Assembly (NCBI RefSeq): GCF_018919385.1
Contig: NZ_JAHLMF010000011.1
Coordinates: 1-64,000, forward strand
Origin: Geomonas diazotrophica
GTDB taxonomy: Bacteria; Desulfobacterota; Desulfuromonadia; Geobacterales; Geobacteraceae
Reading direction: 5' to 3'
DNA: 64,000 nucleotides
Shown here: in pieces, positions 1-7,921 of the stretch
How positions within the stretch are numbered: the stretch's first letter is position 1
Layout: every line of letters starts with the position of its first letter
Program-made: the position numbers and the translations under genes
Notes under the pieces: model-generated
The model's input: only the letters and a program-made list of their open reading frames with translations
Database searches by the model: none
Told to the model about the DNA's origin: nothing

Positions 1-211
1 ACGAAGAAATGGAAGAAGCCGATCATAAACTGGAAAGCGGCAATGGCTCGATTCGCCATCCTCTTCGAAGACAGATTGCCAAAATCTTAACCAAGGCCAT
101 TTACACAAAATTCTTTACAGGCCCGCCGAAGGCCCCTGGACTTGACCGCTCGACGGGGCATGCTGTTGGTCGTGTTTTGGGATTTGGCGGGCGTTTTTCC
201 GATTCTACGTC

Positions 212-463
212 GTACTTTGCGAAAGTAGGGTCGTACTTTGCGAAAGTAGGGTCGTACTTTGCGAAAGTAGGGTAGTACTTTGCGAAAGTAGGGTCGTACT
301 TTGCGAAAGTAAGGTCCTACTTTACGAAAGTAAGGTCCTACTTTGCGAAAGTAAGGTCCTACTTTGCGAAAGTAGTGACGTACTTTGCGAAAGTAAGGTC
401 GTACTTTACGAAAGTAAGGTCGTACTTTGCGAAAGTAGGTGCGTACTTTGCGAAAGTACGGTG
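212..463. repeat. 12-copy 21-bp tandem array of near-palindromes
   Basis: Twelve head-to-tail units of exactly 21 bp start at 212, 233, 254 and so on to 443. Each carries TACTTT-GCG-AAAGTA (arms of 6 bp around a 3-nt centre; ACG in two units) followed by a variable 5-nt linker such as GGGTC or AGGTC. A decayed 13th unit follows at about 464-480. Because 21 bp is seven codons, both strands stay open and spell artefactual heptads (YFAKVGS, YFRKVRP), so I do not call a protein here. The flanks 1-211 and 464-646 show no supportable gene. The array could be a protein-binding (iteron-like) cluster; this is inference. Confidence 0.93.
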
Positions 464-646
464 GCACTTCGCGGTTTCGTAGTTACGTTTTGCAATTTTA
501 CCGGGACGTTTTTCGGATCTTGCAGGGAGGGTCTCGTTCACCCTTTTACCGGCTACTTCTCGATCCGTTGTCAGGGGGGGAGATTGGGAGGGAGTGCCAC
601 CACCGGCACGGAACCGGACCGGACGGCGGTGGCACTTAGAGATGTT

Positions 647-1273
647 CTAGATCGCCATCATGCTGACGAAGTTGGAGAAAGGCCCTGCGTCAACGGCGCC
701 CACGGCCCTGATCCTGAAGTAGTAGAGCCTGCCGGGGGTCAGACCGGTTATTTCGATCCGGTTGACTCGGCCTGAGGTCGTGAGGTGCCTCCAACTTGCC
801 TCCGAGAGCGGATCGCCTTCACAAACCCATATTTCGTAACTTCTGGCCCCCTTTACGGCGGACGCGCGGGCGACGATGCTGTGCCCCTCGTATGCCATCC
901 TGAAATTCCCCGGCACCAAGAGCCCCGCAGCCGAAAGACGCTTGCCGACGATCTGCTGAACGAGGCCCAGTTTCTGCGGAATGGTCGGGTCGTGTTTGCC
1001 GGTAAGGTGCGCCATACCGTTCACAAGGCTTATCTTTGTGGTTAAGTCGTTTCGGGCCGCCTCCAGTTCACCCTCCTTGTCATGGGCACCGTCCAGGACC
1101 TGGTAGAAGGCGTTGCGGTGCCGGTCATAGGCGCCCTGTATCTTCTCCAGGTTGGGCAACAGGGCATAGATGCTTTGCATGATGGAGGGATCCTTGATCA
1201 AGTTGGTGAGGAGGTCGCCGGTTGCGCGGATGAGATCCTCATCCTTTTCCCCGCCGTTACGATTTTTCCCCAT
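647..1273 (-). CDS. Hypothetical protein with C-terminal fibronectin type III-like domain
   Basis: A 208-residue protein without signal peptide or membrane segment. The N-terminal ~120 residues are charged and probably helical and match no family I recognise. Residues about 125-208 look like one FnIII domain: a YEIWVCEGD strand, a central W, then ITGLTPGRLYYFRIRAVG, the usual LxPGxxYxFRVRA signature near the end of such domains. Proteins of this layout are often structural or adhesive, but without an export signal the location is unclear. It stands alone, 336 bp from the chemoreceptor gene, and no close SD sequence was verified. Function unknown. Confidence 0.75.
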   Translation of the reverse strand: MGKNRNGGEKDEDLIRATGDLLTNLIKDPSIMQSIYALLPNLEKIQGAYDRHRNAFYQVLDGAHDKEGELEAARNDLTTKISLVNGMAHLTGKHDPTIPQKLGLVQQIVGKRLSAAGLLVPGNFRMAYEGHSIVARASAVKGARSYEIWVCEGDPLSEASWRHLTTSGRVNRIEITGLTPGRLYYFRIRAVGAVDAGPFSNFVSMMAI

Positions 1274-1536
1274 GTCTTTGGCCTCCGCTTGTTAAATTAG
1301 AAAACACCAATACGTTAACACGCAGATCGGCCATTGCAAGAGCAAATGTTCAAGGGGCGAACCAAAATGTAATGTTTTTTTGGGTGCTCGGGTTGGGACG
1401 TCCAGGGAGGCTGATGCGCTGCCGGTACCGCTGCAAATGCGGTCGCCGTGGTGATGTCCCACCACCGGCCCGAGAATGCGGGATACTATTTAAGAGGCGA
1501 AACATCGCTAGCTCCCGGATTCCGGGATCAGCGACG

Positions 1537-1576
1537 AAAAAAGCGGGGGACGAGTCTTCGACTCGCCCCCCGCTTT
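1537..1576 (-). terminator. Rho-independent terminator of the chemoreceptor gene
   Basis: A 17-bp stem (1540-1556 with 1560-1576, one A-C mismatch, 3-nt loop) lies just downstream of the minus-strand chemoreceptor gene. Read on the minus strand it is followed by a run of T from the A tract at 1537-1542. The rest of the 1274-1609 gap shows no supportable gene. Confidence 0.8.
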
Positions 1577-1609
1577 CCTTCGTGGGTGATGGAAATGGTG
1601 CCGGCAGGC

Positions 1610-3508
1610 CTAGAGCTTGAACTTGCCGACGATGCGCTGCAGTTCGGCTGACAACTCGGAGAGCCTTGAGGCGGACTGGGCCGAATCCTGGGCGCCGCTG
1701 GCGGTCTCCTGCACCACGGCGGTCACCTGCTGGATGTTGTTGGTGATCTCGCCGGTTGTGGCACCCTGCTCCTCGGCGGCGGTGGCGATCTGGCTCACCT
1801 GGGCCGTCACGTCGTTCACCTGCTCCAGGATCCGGTGCAAAGCACCCTCGAGCTGCTCCGCCTCGGCAGCTCCCTGTTCGGTGCCGCGCACCCCTTCCTC
1901 CATCGAGGTCATGGCGCCCTTGGTCTCCTGCTGGATCGCCTTGATCATGTCGCTGATCTCCTTGGTGGCGCGGGTGGTACGCTCCGCCAGGGCGCGCACC
2001 TCGTCCGCGACCACGGCAAAGCCGCGTCCCTGCTCGCCGGCCCGGGCGGCCTCGATGGCCGCGTTCAGCGCCAGCAGGTTGGTCTGGTCCGCGATATCCT
2101 CGATGGTCGCCACGATGGCCCCGATCTGCTCGGAGCGCTCGCCAAGGGATGAGATCCGGTCGGCATTCTGGCGCGTCATCCGGCCGCGATGGCGGATCCC
2201 TTCCACGGTGCTGGTCACCACCTTGAAGCCGTCCTCGGTGGTGTCGGCGGCGCGCTGGGCGCTCTCCGCGGCGCGGTGGCAGTTGTTGGCGATGTCGGCG
2301 GCGGTGGCGGCCATCTCCTCGCTGGCGGTGGCCACGGTGGCGGTCTGCCCGGCTACCGACTCGGCGCCGACCGAGATGGACATGGAGGTGGAGGTGAGCG
2401 TATTGGACTCGGAGGCGAGAGACCTGGAGGCGGAGGCGATCTGGGAGATGATGCTCCCCATGTTCTCCACGAAAGTGTTCAGCTTTTCGGCCAAAAGACC
2501 GATCTCGTCGCTGCGGCTCCCGACGTCGACCCGCTTGGTCAGGTCCCCCTCCCCTTCCGCAAGGTCGGCTACGCGGTGACAGAGCACGCCCAGCGGGCTC
2601 AACAGCCTTCTCACGATGAAGAAGATCACCGCGATTCCCGCAGCCAGGAAGATGGCGCCGATGGCCAGCAGCGTCCGTACCTGCCTGTTGACCGGGGCGA
2701 AGACATCGGCCTTGTCGGCGGTGACGCAGAGGTACCAGTCCGCAGCGGGGATGCGAGCGTAGGAGGCTATCTTGGCGACATCCCCCATCTTGTATTCGAG
2801 GCTGCCGCTAGGAGTCGCGGCAATCCTGGCGCTCAGGTCGTCCATCCCGGAGGTGACCTCCTGGAACTTTTTCTTGAGCACGAGTTCCTTTTTCGGGTGC
2901 ACCAGGATCTTGCCGCTCTTGTCCATGATGAAGGCGTACCCCGTGCTGCCGACCTTCACGTTCAGGACCTGCTTGATCACATCGTCGAGCATGATGTCGG
3001 AACTGAGCACGCCGGTGAAGCTCCCGCCGGCCGTGATCGGCGCGATGAAGGAAATGATGGTCTTGCCGGTCTGCGCGTCCACGTACGGCTCGGTCTGGGA
3101 CACCTTCATCTCGGACTTCGCCTTCTCGTACCAGGGCCTCTTGCGGTGGTCCCAGCCGGCGTCGGGAACCCAGCCGTCCGAGGAGACGAACAGGCCGTTC
3201 TCGTATCCAGGATAGACGGTGGAGAAGCCGCCGGCGGAGGCGAGGAGCCTCGCCAGGTTGCCCAGGTACTCCTTGGACTGCCCCGACTCCTTGGAAAGCT
3301 CCTTGGCGCCCGCGGCGATGATGGCCTGCTTGCCCAGCAGCCAGGAGTTTACGCTGGCGGCGTTGTCGCCGGCAAGGGACAGTTGGGAGGTGTTAACCAT
3401 GCTCCCCATGATCTTGCGTGAACTGGTGGCGGCAGTGACGATCAGGGCAACGATCGCGATGGCAAATGCTATCACGACTGTCAGATTGACCTTGTTTCTC
3501 AGATTCAT
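1610..3508 (-). CDS. Methyl-accepting chemotaxis protein with dCache sensor
   Basis: Transmembrane chemoreceptor of 632 residues. TM1 is at about residues 8-28, a periplasmic double-Cache-like sensor at about 33-270 (it contains the [15 protein letters not shown] and [11 protein letters not shown] segments typical of dCache_1), TM2 at about 272-293, then HAMP and a long cytoplasmic signalling coiled coil. The conserved tip is clear ([35 protein letters not shown]). There is no C-terminal CheR/CheB tether pentapeptide; the protein ends KFKL. I chose the ATG at 3508 because GAGAGGTG precedes it; an in-frame start 57 bp upstream has no comparable site. It should signal to a CheA/CheW array; the ligand is unknown. 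Confidence 0.93.
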   Translation of the reverse strand: MNLRNKVNLTVVIAFAIAIVALIVTAATSSRKIMGSMVNTSQLSLAGDNAASVNSWLLGKQAIIAAGAKELSKESGQSKEYLGNLARLLASAGGFSTVYPGYENGLFVSSDGWVPDAGWDHRKRPWYEKAKSEMKVSQTEPYVDAQTGKTIISFIAPITAGGSFTGVLSSDIMLDDVIKQVLNVKVGSTGYAFIMDKSGKILVHPKKELVLKKKFQEVTSGMDDLSARIAATPSGSLEYKMGDVAKIASYARIPAADWYLCVTADKADVFAPVNRQVRTLLAIGAIFLAAGIAVIFFIVRRLLSPLGVLCHRVADLAEGEGDLTKRVDVGSRSDEIGLLAEKLNTFVENMGSIISQIASASRSLASESNTLTSTSMSISVGAESVAGQTATVATASEEMAATAADIANNCHRAAESAQRAADTTEDGFKVVTSTVEGIRHRGRMTRQNADRISSLGERSEQIGAIVATIEDIADQTNLLALNAAIEAARAGEQGRGFAVVADEVRALAERTTRATKEISDMIKAIQQETKGAMTSMEEGVRGTEQGAAEAEQLEGALHRILEQVNDVTAQVSQIATAAEEQGATTGEITNNIQQVTAVVQETASGAQDSAQSASRLSELSAELQRIVGKFKL

Positions 3509-3700
3509 AAGGCACCTCTCATAGTCTCCCAGAAGGGATGTTTCATTCATACTGTTTCGGCGCAAAGTGAAATGTGCTTGAGTACTTTAAGGGACATGCA
3601 TTAAGACATTAGTTGAAAATAATGTACCAGCGGACGTCTTATCATGCCGACCGCGTCGGATGGTCTTGCAACGCGCGAATTTGATGGATAAGCTGCATCC

Positions 3701-5473
3701 ATGCCATCAGCGAGCAACAGTCACCGCCCAAATAACCGCATCCGGCACCTGCGCGTTCTCCTCGCCGCCCTCCTCTCGCTCTGCGCCCTTTGCTGCGGAA
3801 CACCGGCTCAAGCCGCCGATGCCGCTTCCTCACTGGTCATCGTCGGCGGCGACCGCAGCTACCCCCCCTATGAATTCCTGGACAAGGACGACAGGCCAAG
3901 CGGCTACAACGTGGAGCTGACCCGCGCCGTGGCCAGGGTGATGGGGCTGAAGGTCGAAATCCGCCTGGGGGCGTGGTCGGAACGGCGCCAGGACCTGGTC
4001 AGGGGGGACGTCGACCTCCTGGAGGGGATGTCCTACTCGGACGAGCGCGCCAAAAGCGTCGACTTCTCTCCGCCGCACACCATCGTGCACCACTCGATCT
4101 TCGCCCGCAAAGGGGGGAACAGGCACCCGACCCTGGCGGACCTGCGCGGCAAGGAAGTCCTGGTGCTGAACGACGGGATCATGCAGGAGTTTCTCGCGGC
4201 GCAGCGCACCGGCGCCAAGGTGGTGCCGGTCCCGACCCACGCCGACGTGCTGCGCGCGCTCGCTTCGGGCAAGCACGATTACGCGGTCATGGCAAAGCTC
4301 CCCGGCCTCTACCTGATCCGGGAACTGGGGCTCTCCAACCTGGAGGCGGTCGGGGACCCGGTATCGGCGCAGCAGTACTGCTTCGCGGTGAAAAAGGGGA
4401 ACGCGGCGCTTCTAGCCCGCTTCAACGAGGGGCTCGCCATCCTGAAGAACACGGGTGAGTACCAGAAGATCTACAACCGGTGGCTGGGCGTCCTGGAACC
4501 GCCCGGGCTCTCCTGGAGCGAGGTCTTCAAGTACGGCGCCGTCGTGGTGCTGCCGCTCGTCCTGCTGGCCGGGGGGGCCGTACTCTGGTCGCGCACCCTG
4601 GGGCGCGAGGTGGCGGCACGCACGGCGGAGCTGACCCGCGAGGTGGAGGAGCGCCGCCATGCCGAGGAGGAGCTCAGAAACCGGCAGCAGCAGCTGGTAC
4701 AGGCGGACAAGATGGCGGCACTGGGGATCCTGGTGTCCGGGGTCGCGCACGAGATCAACAACCCCAACGGCCTGATCCTGCTGAACCTGCCGGTGGTGAT
4801 GGAGGCATTTAGGGACGCGGAACCGATCCTGGAGGAGTACTACGAGAAGAACGGCGATTTCGAGTTCGGGGGGCTCTCCTACTCGCGGATGCGCGAGGCG
4901 CTCCCCAAACTGATGCAGCAGATGCAGGAGGGGTCCCGGCGGGTGAAGCTGATCGTCGAGGACCTGAAGGATTTCGCCAGGCAGCAGGAACCGGGGCAGA
5001 CGGCGGAGTTCGACCTGAACGAGACGGTGCAGGCGGCGCTGCGCCTGTTGGCGAACCTGGTCGAGAAGAGCACGGAACATTTCAGCGTGAGCCTCGGGGC
5101 CGGGATCCCGAGGCTAAACGGCAGCGCCCAGCGCATCGAACAGGTGGTGGTGAACCTCCTGGTGAACGCCTGCCAGGCGCTTCCCTCCCCGGAGCGGGGG
5201 ATCGAGCTGGCGACCTGGTTCGACGCGGAGCACAGGCAGGTGGTCCTGGAAGTGCGGGACCAGGGGACGGGGATCGCACCGGAACACCTGCCGCATCTCA
5301 CCGATCCCTTCTTCACCACCAAGCGCGAGAGCGGCGGCACCGGCCTGGGGCTCTCGGTATCGAGCGGCATCGTCAAGGAGCACGGCGGCGAGCTCTCCTT
5401 CAGCTCCGCCCCGGGCGCCGGTACCACTGCGCGCCTCACCTTCGCCCTGCCCGACAAGGAGTCTCTATCATGA
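3701..5473 (+). CDS. Sensor histidine kinase with fused periplasmic solute-binding domain
   Basis: A 590-residue membrane kinase. Signal sequence (about 1-39), a bacterial extracellular solute-binding family 3 domain (about 45-268: SYPPYEFLDKDDRPSGYNVE is the classic family 3 opening), a TM segment (about 277-297), a short coiled coil, HisKA with phospho-acceptor His350 in GVAHEINNPNG, and an HATPase domain with GTGLGLSVSSGIV. The layout resembles EvgS/BvgS-type sensors without receiver modules. The stop overlaps the next start by 4 bp (ATGA), so it is translationally coupled to its response regulator. The ligand is probably an amino acid or organic acid (inference). The SD is weak. Confidence 0.93.
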   Translation: MPSASNSHRPNNRIRHLRVLLAALLSLCALCCGTPAQAADAASSLVIVGGDRSYPPYEFLDKDDRPSGYNVELTRAVARVMGLKVEIRLGAWSERRQDLVRGDVDLLEGMSYSDERAKSVDFSPPHTIVHHSIFARKGGNRHPTLADLRGKEVLVLNDGIMQEFLAAQRTGAKVVPVPTHADVLRALASGKHDYAVMAKLPGLYLIRELGLSNLEAVGDPVSAQQYCFAVKKGNAALLARFNEGLAILKNTGEYQKIYNRWLGVLEPPGLSWSEVFKYGAVVVLPLVLLAGGAVLWSRTLGREVAARTAELTREVEERRHAEEELRNRQQQLVQADKMAALGILVSGVAHEINNPNGLILLNLPVVMEAFRDAEPILEEYYEKNGDFEFGGLSYSRMREALPKLMQQMQEGSRRVKLIVEDLKDFARQQEPGQTAEFDLNETVQAALRLLANLVEKSTEHFSVSLGAGIPRLNGSAQRIEQVVVNLLVNACQALPSPERGIELATWFDAEHRQVVLEVRDQGTGIAPEHLPHLTDPFFTTKRESGGTGLGLSVSSGIVKEHGGELSFSSAPGAGTTARLTFALPDKESLS

Positions 5474-6882
5474 CCACGACCCTTTACCCGGCCTTCGGCA
5501 TCCTTCTGGTGGACGACGAACCGGACTGGCTCTATTCGATGAGCATCACCCTGGAGCGCGCCGGGCTCACCAACATCCTCACCTGCTCGGACAGCCAGGA
5601 GGCTCTCGGGATGATGACGGAGCAGACGGTGGGCGTGGTGCTGCTCGACCTCACCATGCCGCACCTCTCGGGGGAAGAGCTCCTGGAGCGGATCGCCGAG
5701 GAGCACCCCGAAGTGACGGTGATCATCATAAGCGGCCTGAACCAGCTGGAGACCGCGGTGAACTGCATGAGGAGCGGCGCCTTCGACTACTACGTGAAGA
5801 CCTCGGAGGAGGGGCGCATCGTCAAGGGGGTGAAGCGGGCGGTCCGGGAGAAGGAGCTGCAACTGGAGAACAGGGAACTGAGAAACCGGTTCCTCTACGA
5901 CCGGCTGGAGCACCCGGAGGCGTTCCGGGAGATCGTGACCGGCGACAAGGGGATGCGCTCCATCTTCCAGTACGTCGAGGCGGTCGCGCTCTCCTCGCAA
6001 CCCATCCTGGTGACCGGGGAGAGCGGCGTCGGCAAGGAGCTGATCGTCGCCGCCCTGCACCGGCTCTCGGGGCGCAAGGGTGAGCTGGTGGCGGTAAACG
6101 TGGCGGGGCTCGACGACGCCATGGTGTCGGACACCCTCTTCGGGCACCTAAAGGGTGCCTACACCGGCGCGGGGGAGGCGAGGAAGGGGATGATCGAACA
6201 GGCCGCCGACGGGACCCTTTTCCTGGACGAGATCGGGGACCTGAGTCTGGGCTCCCAGGTGAAGCTCTTGCGGCTTTTGCAGGAGGGTGAATACTACCCG
6301 ATCGGCAGCGACCGACCCCGGCGCATCCGGGCGCGGGTGGTGGTGGCGACGCACCAGGACCTGGCCGCGCGGCAGGCGGCGGGGGAGTTCAGGAAGGACC
6401 TCTACTACCGGCTGCGGGCGCACCACCTGCATATCCCCCCCTTGAGGAAACGAAAGGAGGACATACCGCTTTTGCTGGATCACTTCCTGGAACTGGCGGC
6501 GAGGGAATTCGGCAAGAAGAAGCCGACCCTCCCCAAGGAACTCGCCGTGCTCCTCGCCACCTATGACTTCCCCGGCAACGTGCGGGAACTGAAGGCGATG
6601 GTCTACGACGCGGTGAGCCTGCACCAGGGGGGGGTGCTCTCCATGGAGGCGTTCGTGCGTGCCATCGGGGAGCGGCCGGTGCTGCTCGCTGCCGAACAGC
6701 CGGCGGAGCCTTCGGACAACCCCTTCTTCGGCATGGACCGGCTCCCCGGGTTCACCGAGGCGATCGATCTTCTGGTCGCCGAGGCGGTCAGGCGGGCCGA
6801 GGGGAACCAGTCCATCGCGGCGCGGCTTTTGGGGGTGTCGCAGCCGACCCTGAGCAAGCGGCTGAAGCAGCAGCGGTCGTAA
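5470..6882 (+). CDS. Sigma-54-dependent response regulator (NtrC family)
   Basis: A 470-residue activator. Receiver domain with phospho-acceptor Asp60 in LLDLTMPHLSGEE; AAA+ sigma-54 interaction domain with Walker A GESGVGKE (about 183-190) and the loop GAYTGA at 229-234, the Tyr variant of GAFTGA that still contacts sigma-54 in this family; and a C-terminal Fis-type helix-turn-helix (AEGNQSIAARLLGVSQPTL). It overlaps the kinase gene by 4 bp, so the two form a cognate pair. Its target is not known. The nearest plausible one is the dicarboxylate transporter gene at 7922, which has a sigma-54-like promoter; that link is inference. Confidence 0.95.
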   Translation: MTTTLYPAFGILLVDDEPDWLYSMSITLERAGLTNILTCSDSQEALGMMTEQTVGVVLLDLTMPHLSGEELLERIAEEHPEVTVIIISGLNQLETAVNCMRSGAFDYYVKTSEEGRIVKGVKRAVREKELQLENRELRNRFLYDRLEHPEAFREIVTGDKGMRSIFQYVEAVALSSQPILVTGESGVGKELIVAALHRLSGRKGELVAVNVAGLDDAMVSDTLFGHLKGAYTGAGEARKGMIEQAADGTLFLDEIGDLSLGSQVKLLRLLQEGEYYPIGSDRPRRIRARVVVATHQDLAARQAAGEFRKDLYYRLRAHHLHIPPLRKRKEDIPLLLDHFLELAAREFGKKKPTLPKELAVLLATYDFPGNVRELKAMVYDAVSLHQGGVLSMEAFVRAIGERPVLLAAEQPAEPSDNPFFGMDRLPGFTEAIDLLVAEAVRRAEGNQSIAARLLGVSQPTLSKRLKQQRS

Positions 6883-6923
6883 ATGAACTGACGCCCCTGA
6901 ACCAGGCGAAGCTGCAGCTTCAG

Positions 6924-6952
6924 CTCCCCTCCCCCGGAGGGGAGGGAGAGGG
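6924..6952. repeat. C/G-rich REP-like palindrome
   Basis: A CCCCTCC...GGAGGGG stem directly after the response regulator gene. It belongs to the same intergenic family as 7536-7572, 12729-12776, 27388-27415, 53800-53967 and 59836-59874. No T tract follows, so I do not call it a terminator. Confidence 0.6.
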
Positions 6953-7057
6953 CTTGTCAGGATGGCGAGGCGGGAGGCGCCCCCCTTCTCGCGAGACGAA
7001 CGGGTTGCCTGTGGCACCCCGGTAGTGCTAGGATGACCGCCTTAAGGAGAGTGACCG

Positions 7058-7489
7058 ATGGCGCACGACCACCAGAGCTTGACCGCTTCGACACCCCCGC
7101 ACCGGATGAAACCGCTGCCGGCCGCGCTCGTTTTCTTCCTGCTCGCGCTATCCCTCCTCGGCTGCGCCACCACGTCCTCTTCCCCCCTCCGTGGGGAGGA
7201 GAAGGACGCCCGGCACTTTCCCGCCATAACCATCTACACCGGCAGCGGCTGAAGCTACTGCGCCGCGGTGGAAAGTTATTTCACCGAGAAAGGGATCCCC
7301 TATACCACCCGCGACATCCGGACGGACCACGCGGCGCACCAGGAATGGCGCGAGCGCTACCATGGCGACATCGTCCCGCTCATCGTCTTCGACAACGGCA
7401 AGAAGATCGTCGACGGGTGCGACGTCCGCGCCATCGAACGGGCGCTGCGTGAGCTTGAGGACGGGGGGGCGCCGGTCGGACGGGAGTAA
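7058..7489 (+). CDS. Glutaredoxin-like lipoprotein, probable selenoprotein (UGA = Sec65)
   Basis: One reading frame continues through an in-frame TGA at 7250-7252. Upstream: a good SD (AAGGAG 8 nt before ATG), a hydrophobic segment and a lipobox LLGC (Cys36), then the first beta strand AITIYTGSG. Downstream in the same frame: SYC, then ESYFTEKGIPYTTRDI, the cis-Pro segment VPLIVFDNGK and GCDVRAIERAL, a complete glutaredoxin fold. The TGA falls exactly at the first position of the redox motif, giving U65-S-Y-C68 in place of CxxC. Reading TGA as selenocysteine gives 143 residues and an envelope-anchored thiol/selenol oxidoreductase. Glutaredoxin-type selenoproteins are known in deltaproteobacteria. 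The alternative, a pseudogene or sequencing error, is less likely because both halves are intact and in frame. A conventional annotation would show two truncated genes. Confidence 0.82.
7267..7285 (+). promoter_or_regulatory. Candidate bacterial SECIS hairpin
   Basis: Fourteen nucleotides after the UGA is a hairpin: GGTG (7267-7270) pairs with CACC (7282-7285), G7271 is bulged, AAA pairs with TTT, and the loop is GTTA. The distance and the short stem with a bulge and a G/U-containing apical loop fit SelB-dependent SECIS elements, which lie inside the coding region just after UGA. The fold is by eye. Confidence 0.5.
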
Positions 7490-7535
7490 ACAAGGCGGAT
7501 CTCCAAACAATCCAAGGCAAATCCCCGTACGTCCA

Positions 7536-7572
7536 TTTCCCCTCTCCCCCAGGGAGAGGGTCAGGGTGAGGG
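7536..7572. repeat. C/G-rich REP-like palindrome
   Basis: CCCCTCTCCCCCAGGGAGAG followed by GGTCAGGGTGAGGG, the best-formed copy of the dispersed intergenic repeat seen several times in this window. It lies in the 432-bp gap between the glutaredoxin-like gene and the transporter gene. Confidence 0.7.
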
Positions 7573-7672
7573 AGTTGCTGAAGGCAGCATGACGGCACCA
7601 CCCCTCCACCCGCCCTTCTAGCCACGTCTCCCGGGGGAGATGGGACTAGAGTCAGACCATCGCTCGAAGGGG

Positions 7673-7869
7673 TATGCCCCAGGGCATAGTATGACGTTCG
7701 GCATAGTCCCACCTAACTCACCGTATCTACGCAAATCCCCGCGCCTTCCCCACTCCCCCCATAACCTGCGGCATACCCCCCGCCAACAAGAACCACGCCC
7801 CCATTACGGCATAAGCTGCCGATCCCACTACGATTAACGACATAACCGCCCCTTGGCATCGCCGATGCT
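7673..7869 (+). promoter_or_regulatory. Putative sigma-54 promoter with upstream GGCATA activator sites
   Basis: At 7854-7869 TGGCATC-GCCG-ATGCT keeps the GG (-24) and GC (-12) dinucleotides at sigma-54 spacing, 52 bp before the transporter start. Upstream are five copies of [G/C]GGCATA: an inverted pair forming TATGCCC-CA-GGGCATA (7673-7688), then 7699-7705, 7769-7775 and 7807-7813. Repeated half-sites upstream of a -24/-12 element suit an enhancer-binding activator. The promoter match is imperfect. Confidence 0.5.
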
Positions 7870-7921
7870 ATGTACCGGTCATGGGCGCAAAGGCCCGACC
7901 ATCTCAGAGGGGAGAAACATC

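Noticed and set aside
212-463. CRISPR array
   Set aside because: The spacers are only 5 nt and not unique; no cas gene is present in the window.
9-467. Open frames on both strands through the 21-bp array, encoding YFAKVGS or YFRKVRP heptads
   Set aside because: The frames are open only because 21 bp is seven codons; there is no SD, no family and the repeats are palindromic DNA.
7058-7252. Glutaredoxin-like gene broken by a nonsense mutation
   Set aside because: The TGA is at the redox cysteine position, both halves are intact and in one frame, and a SECIS-like hairpin follows; selenocysteine is the better explanation.
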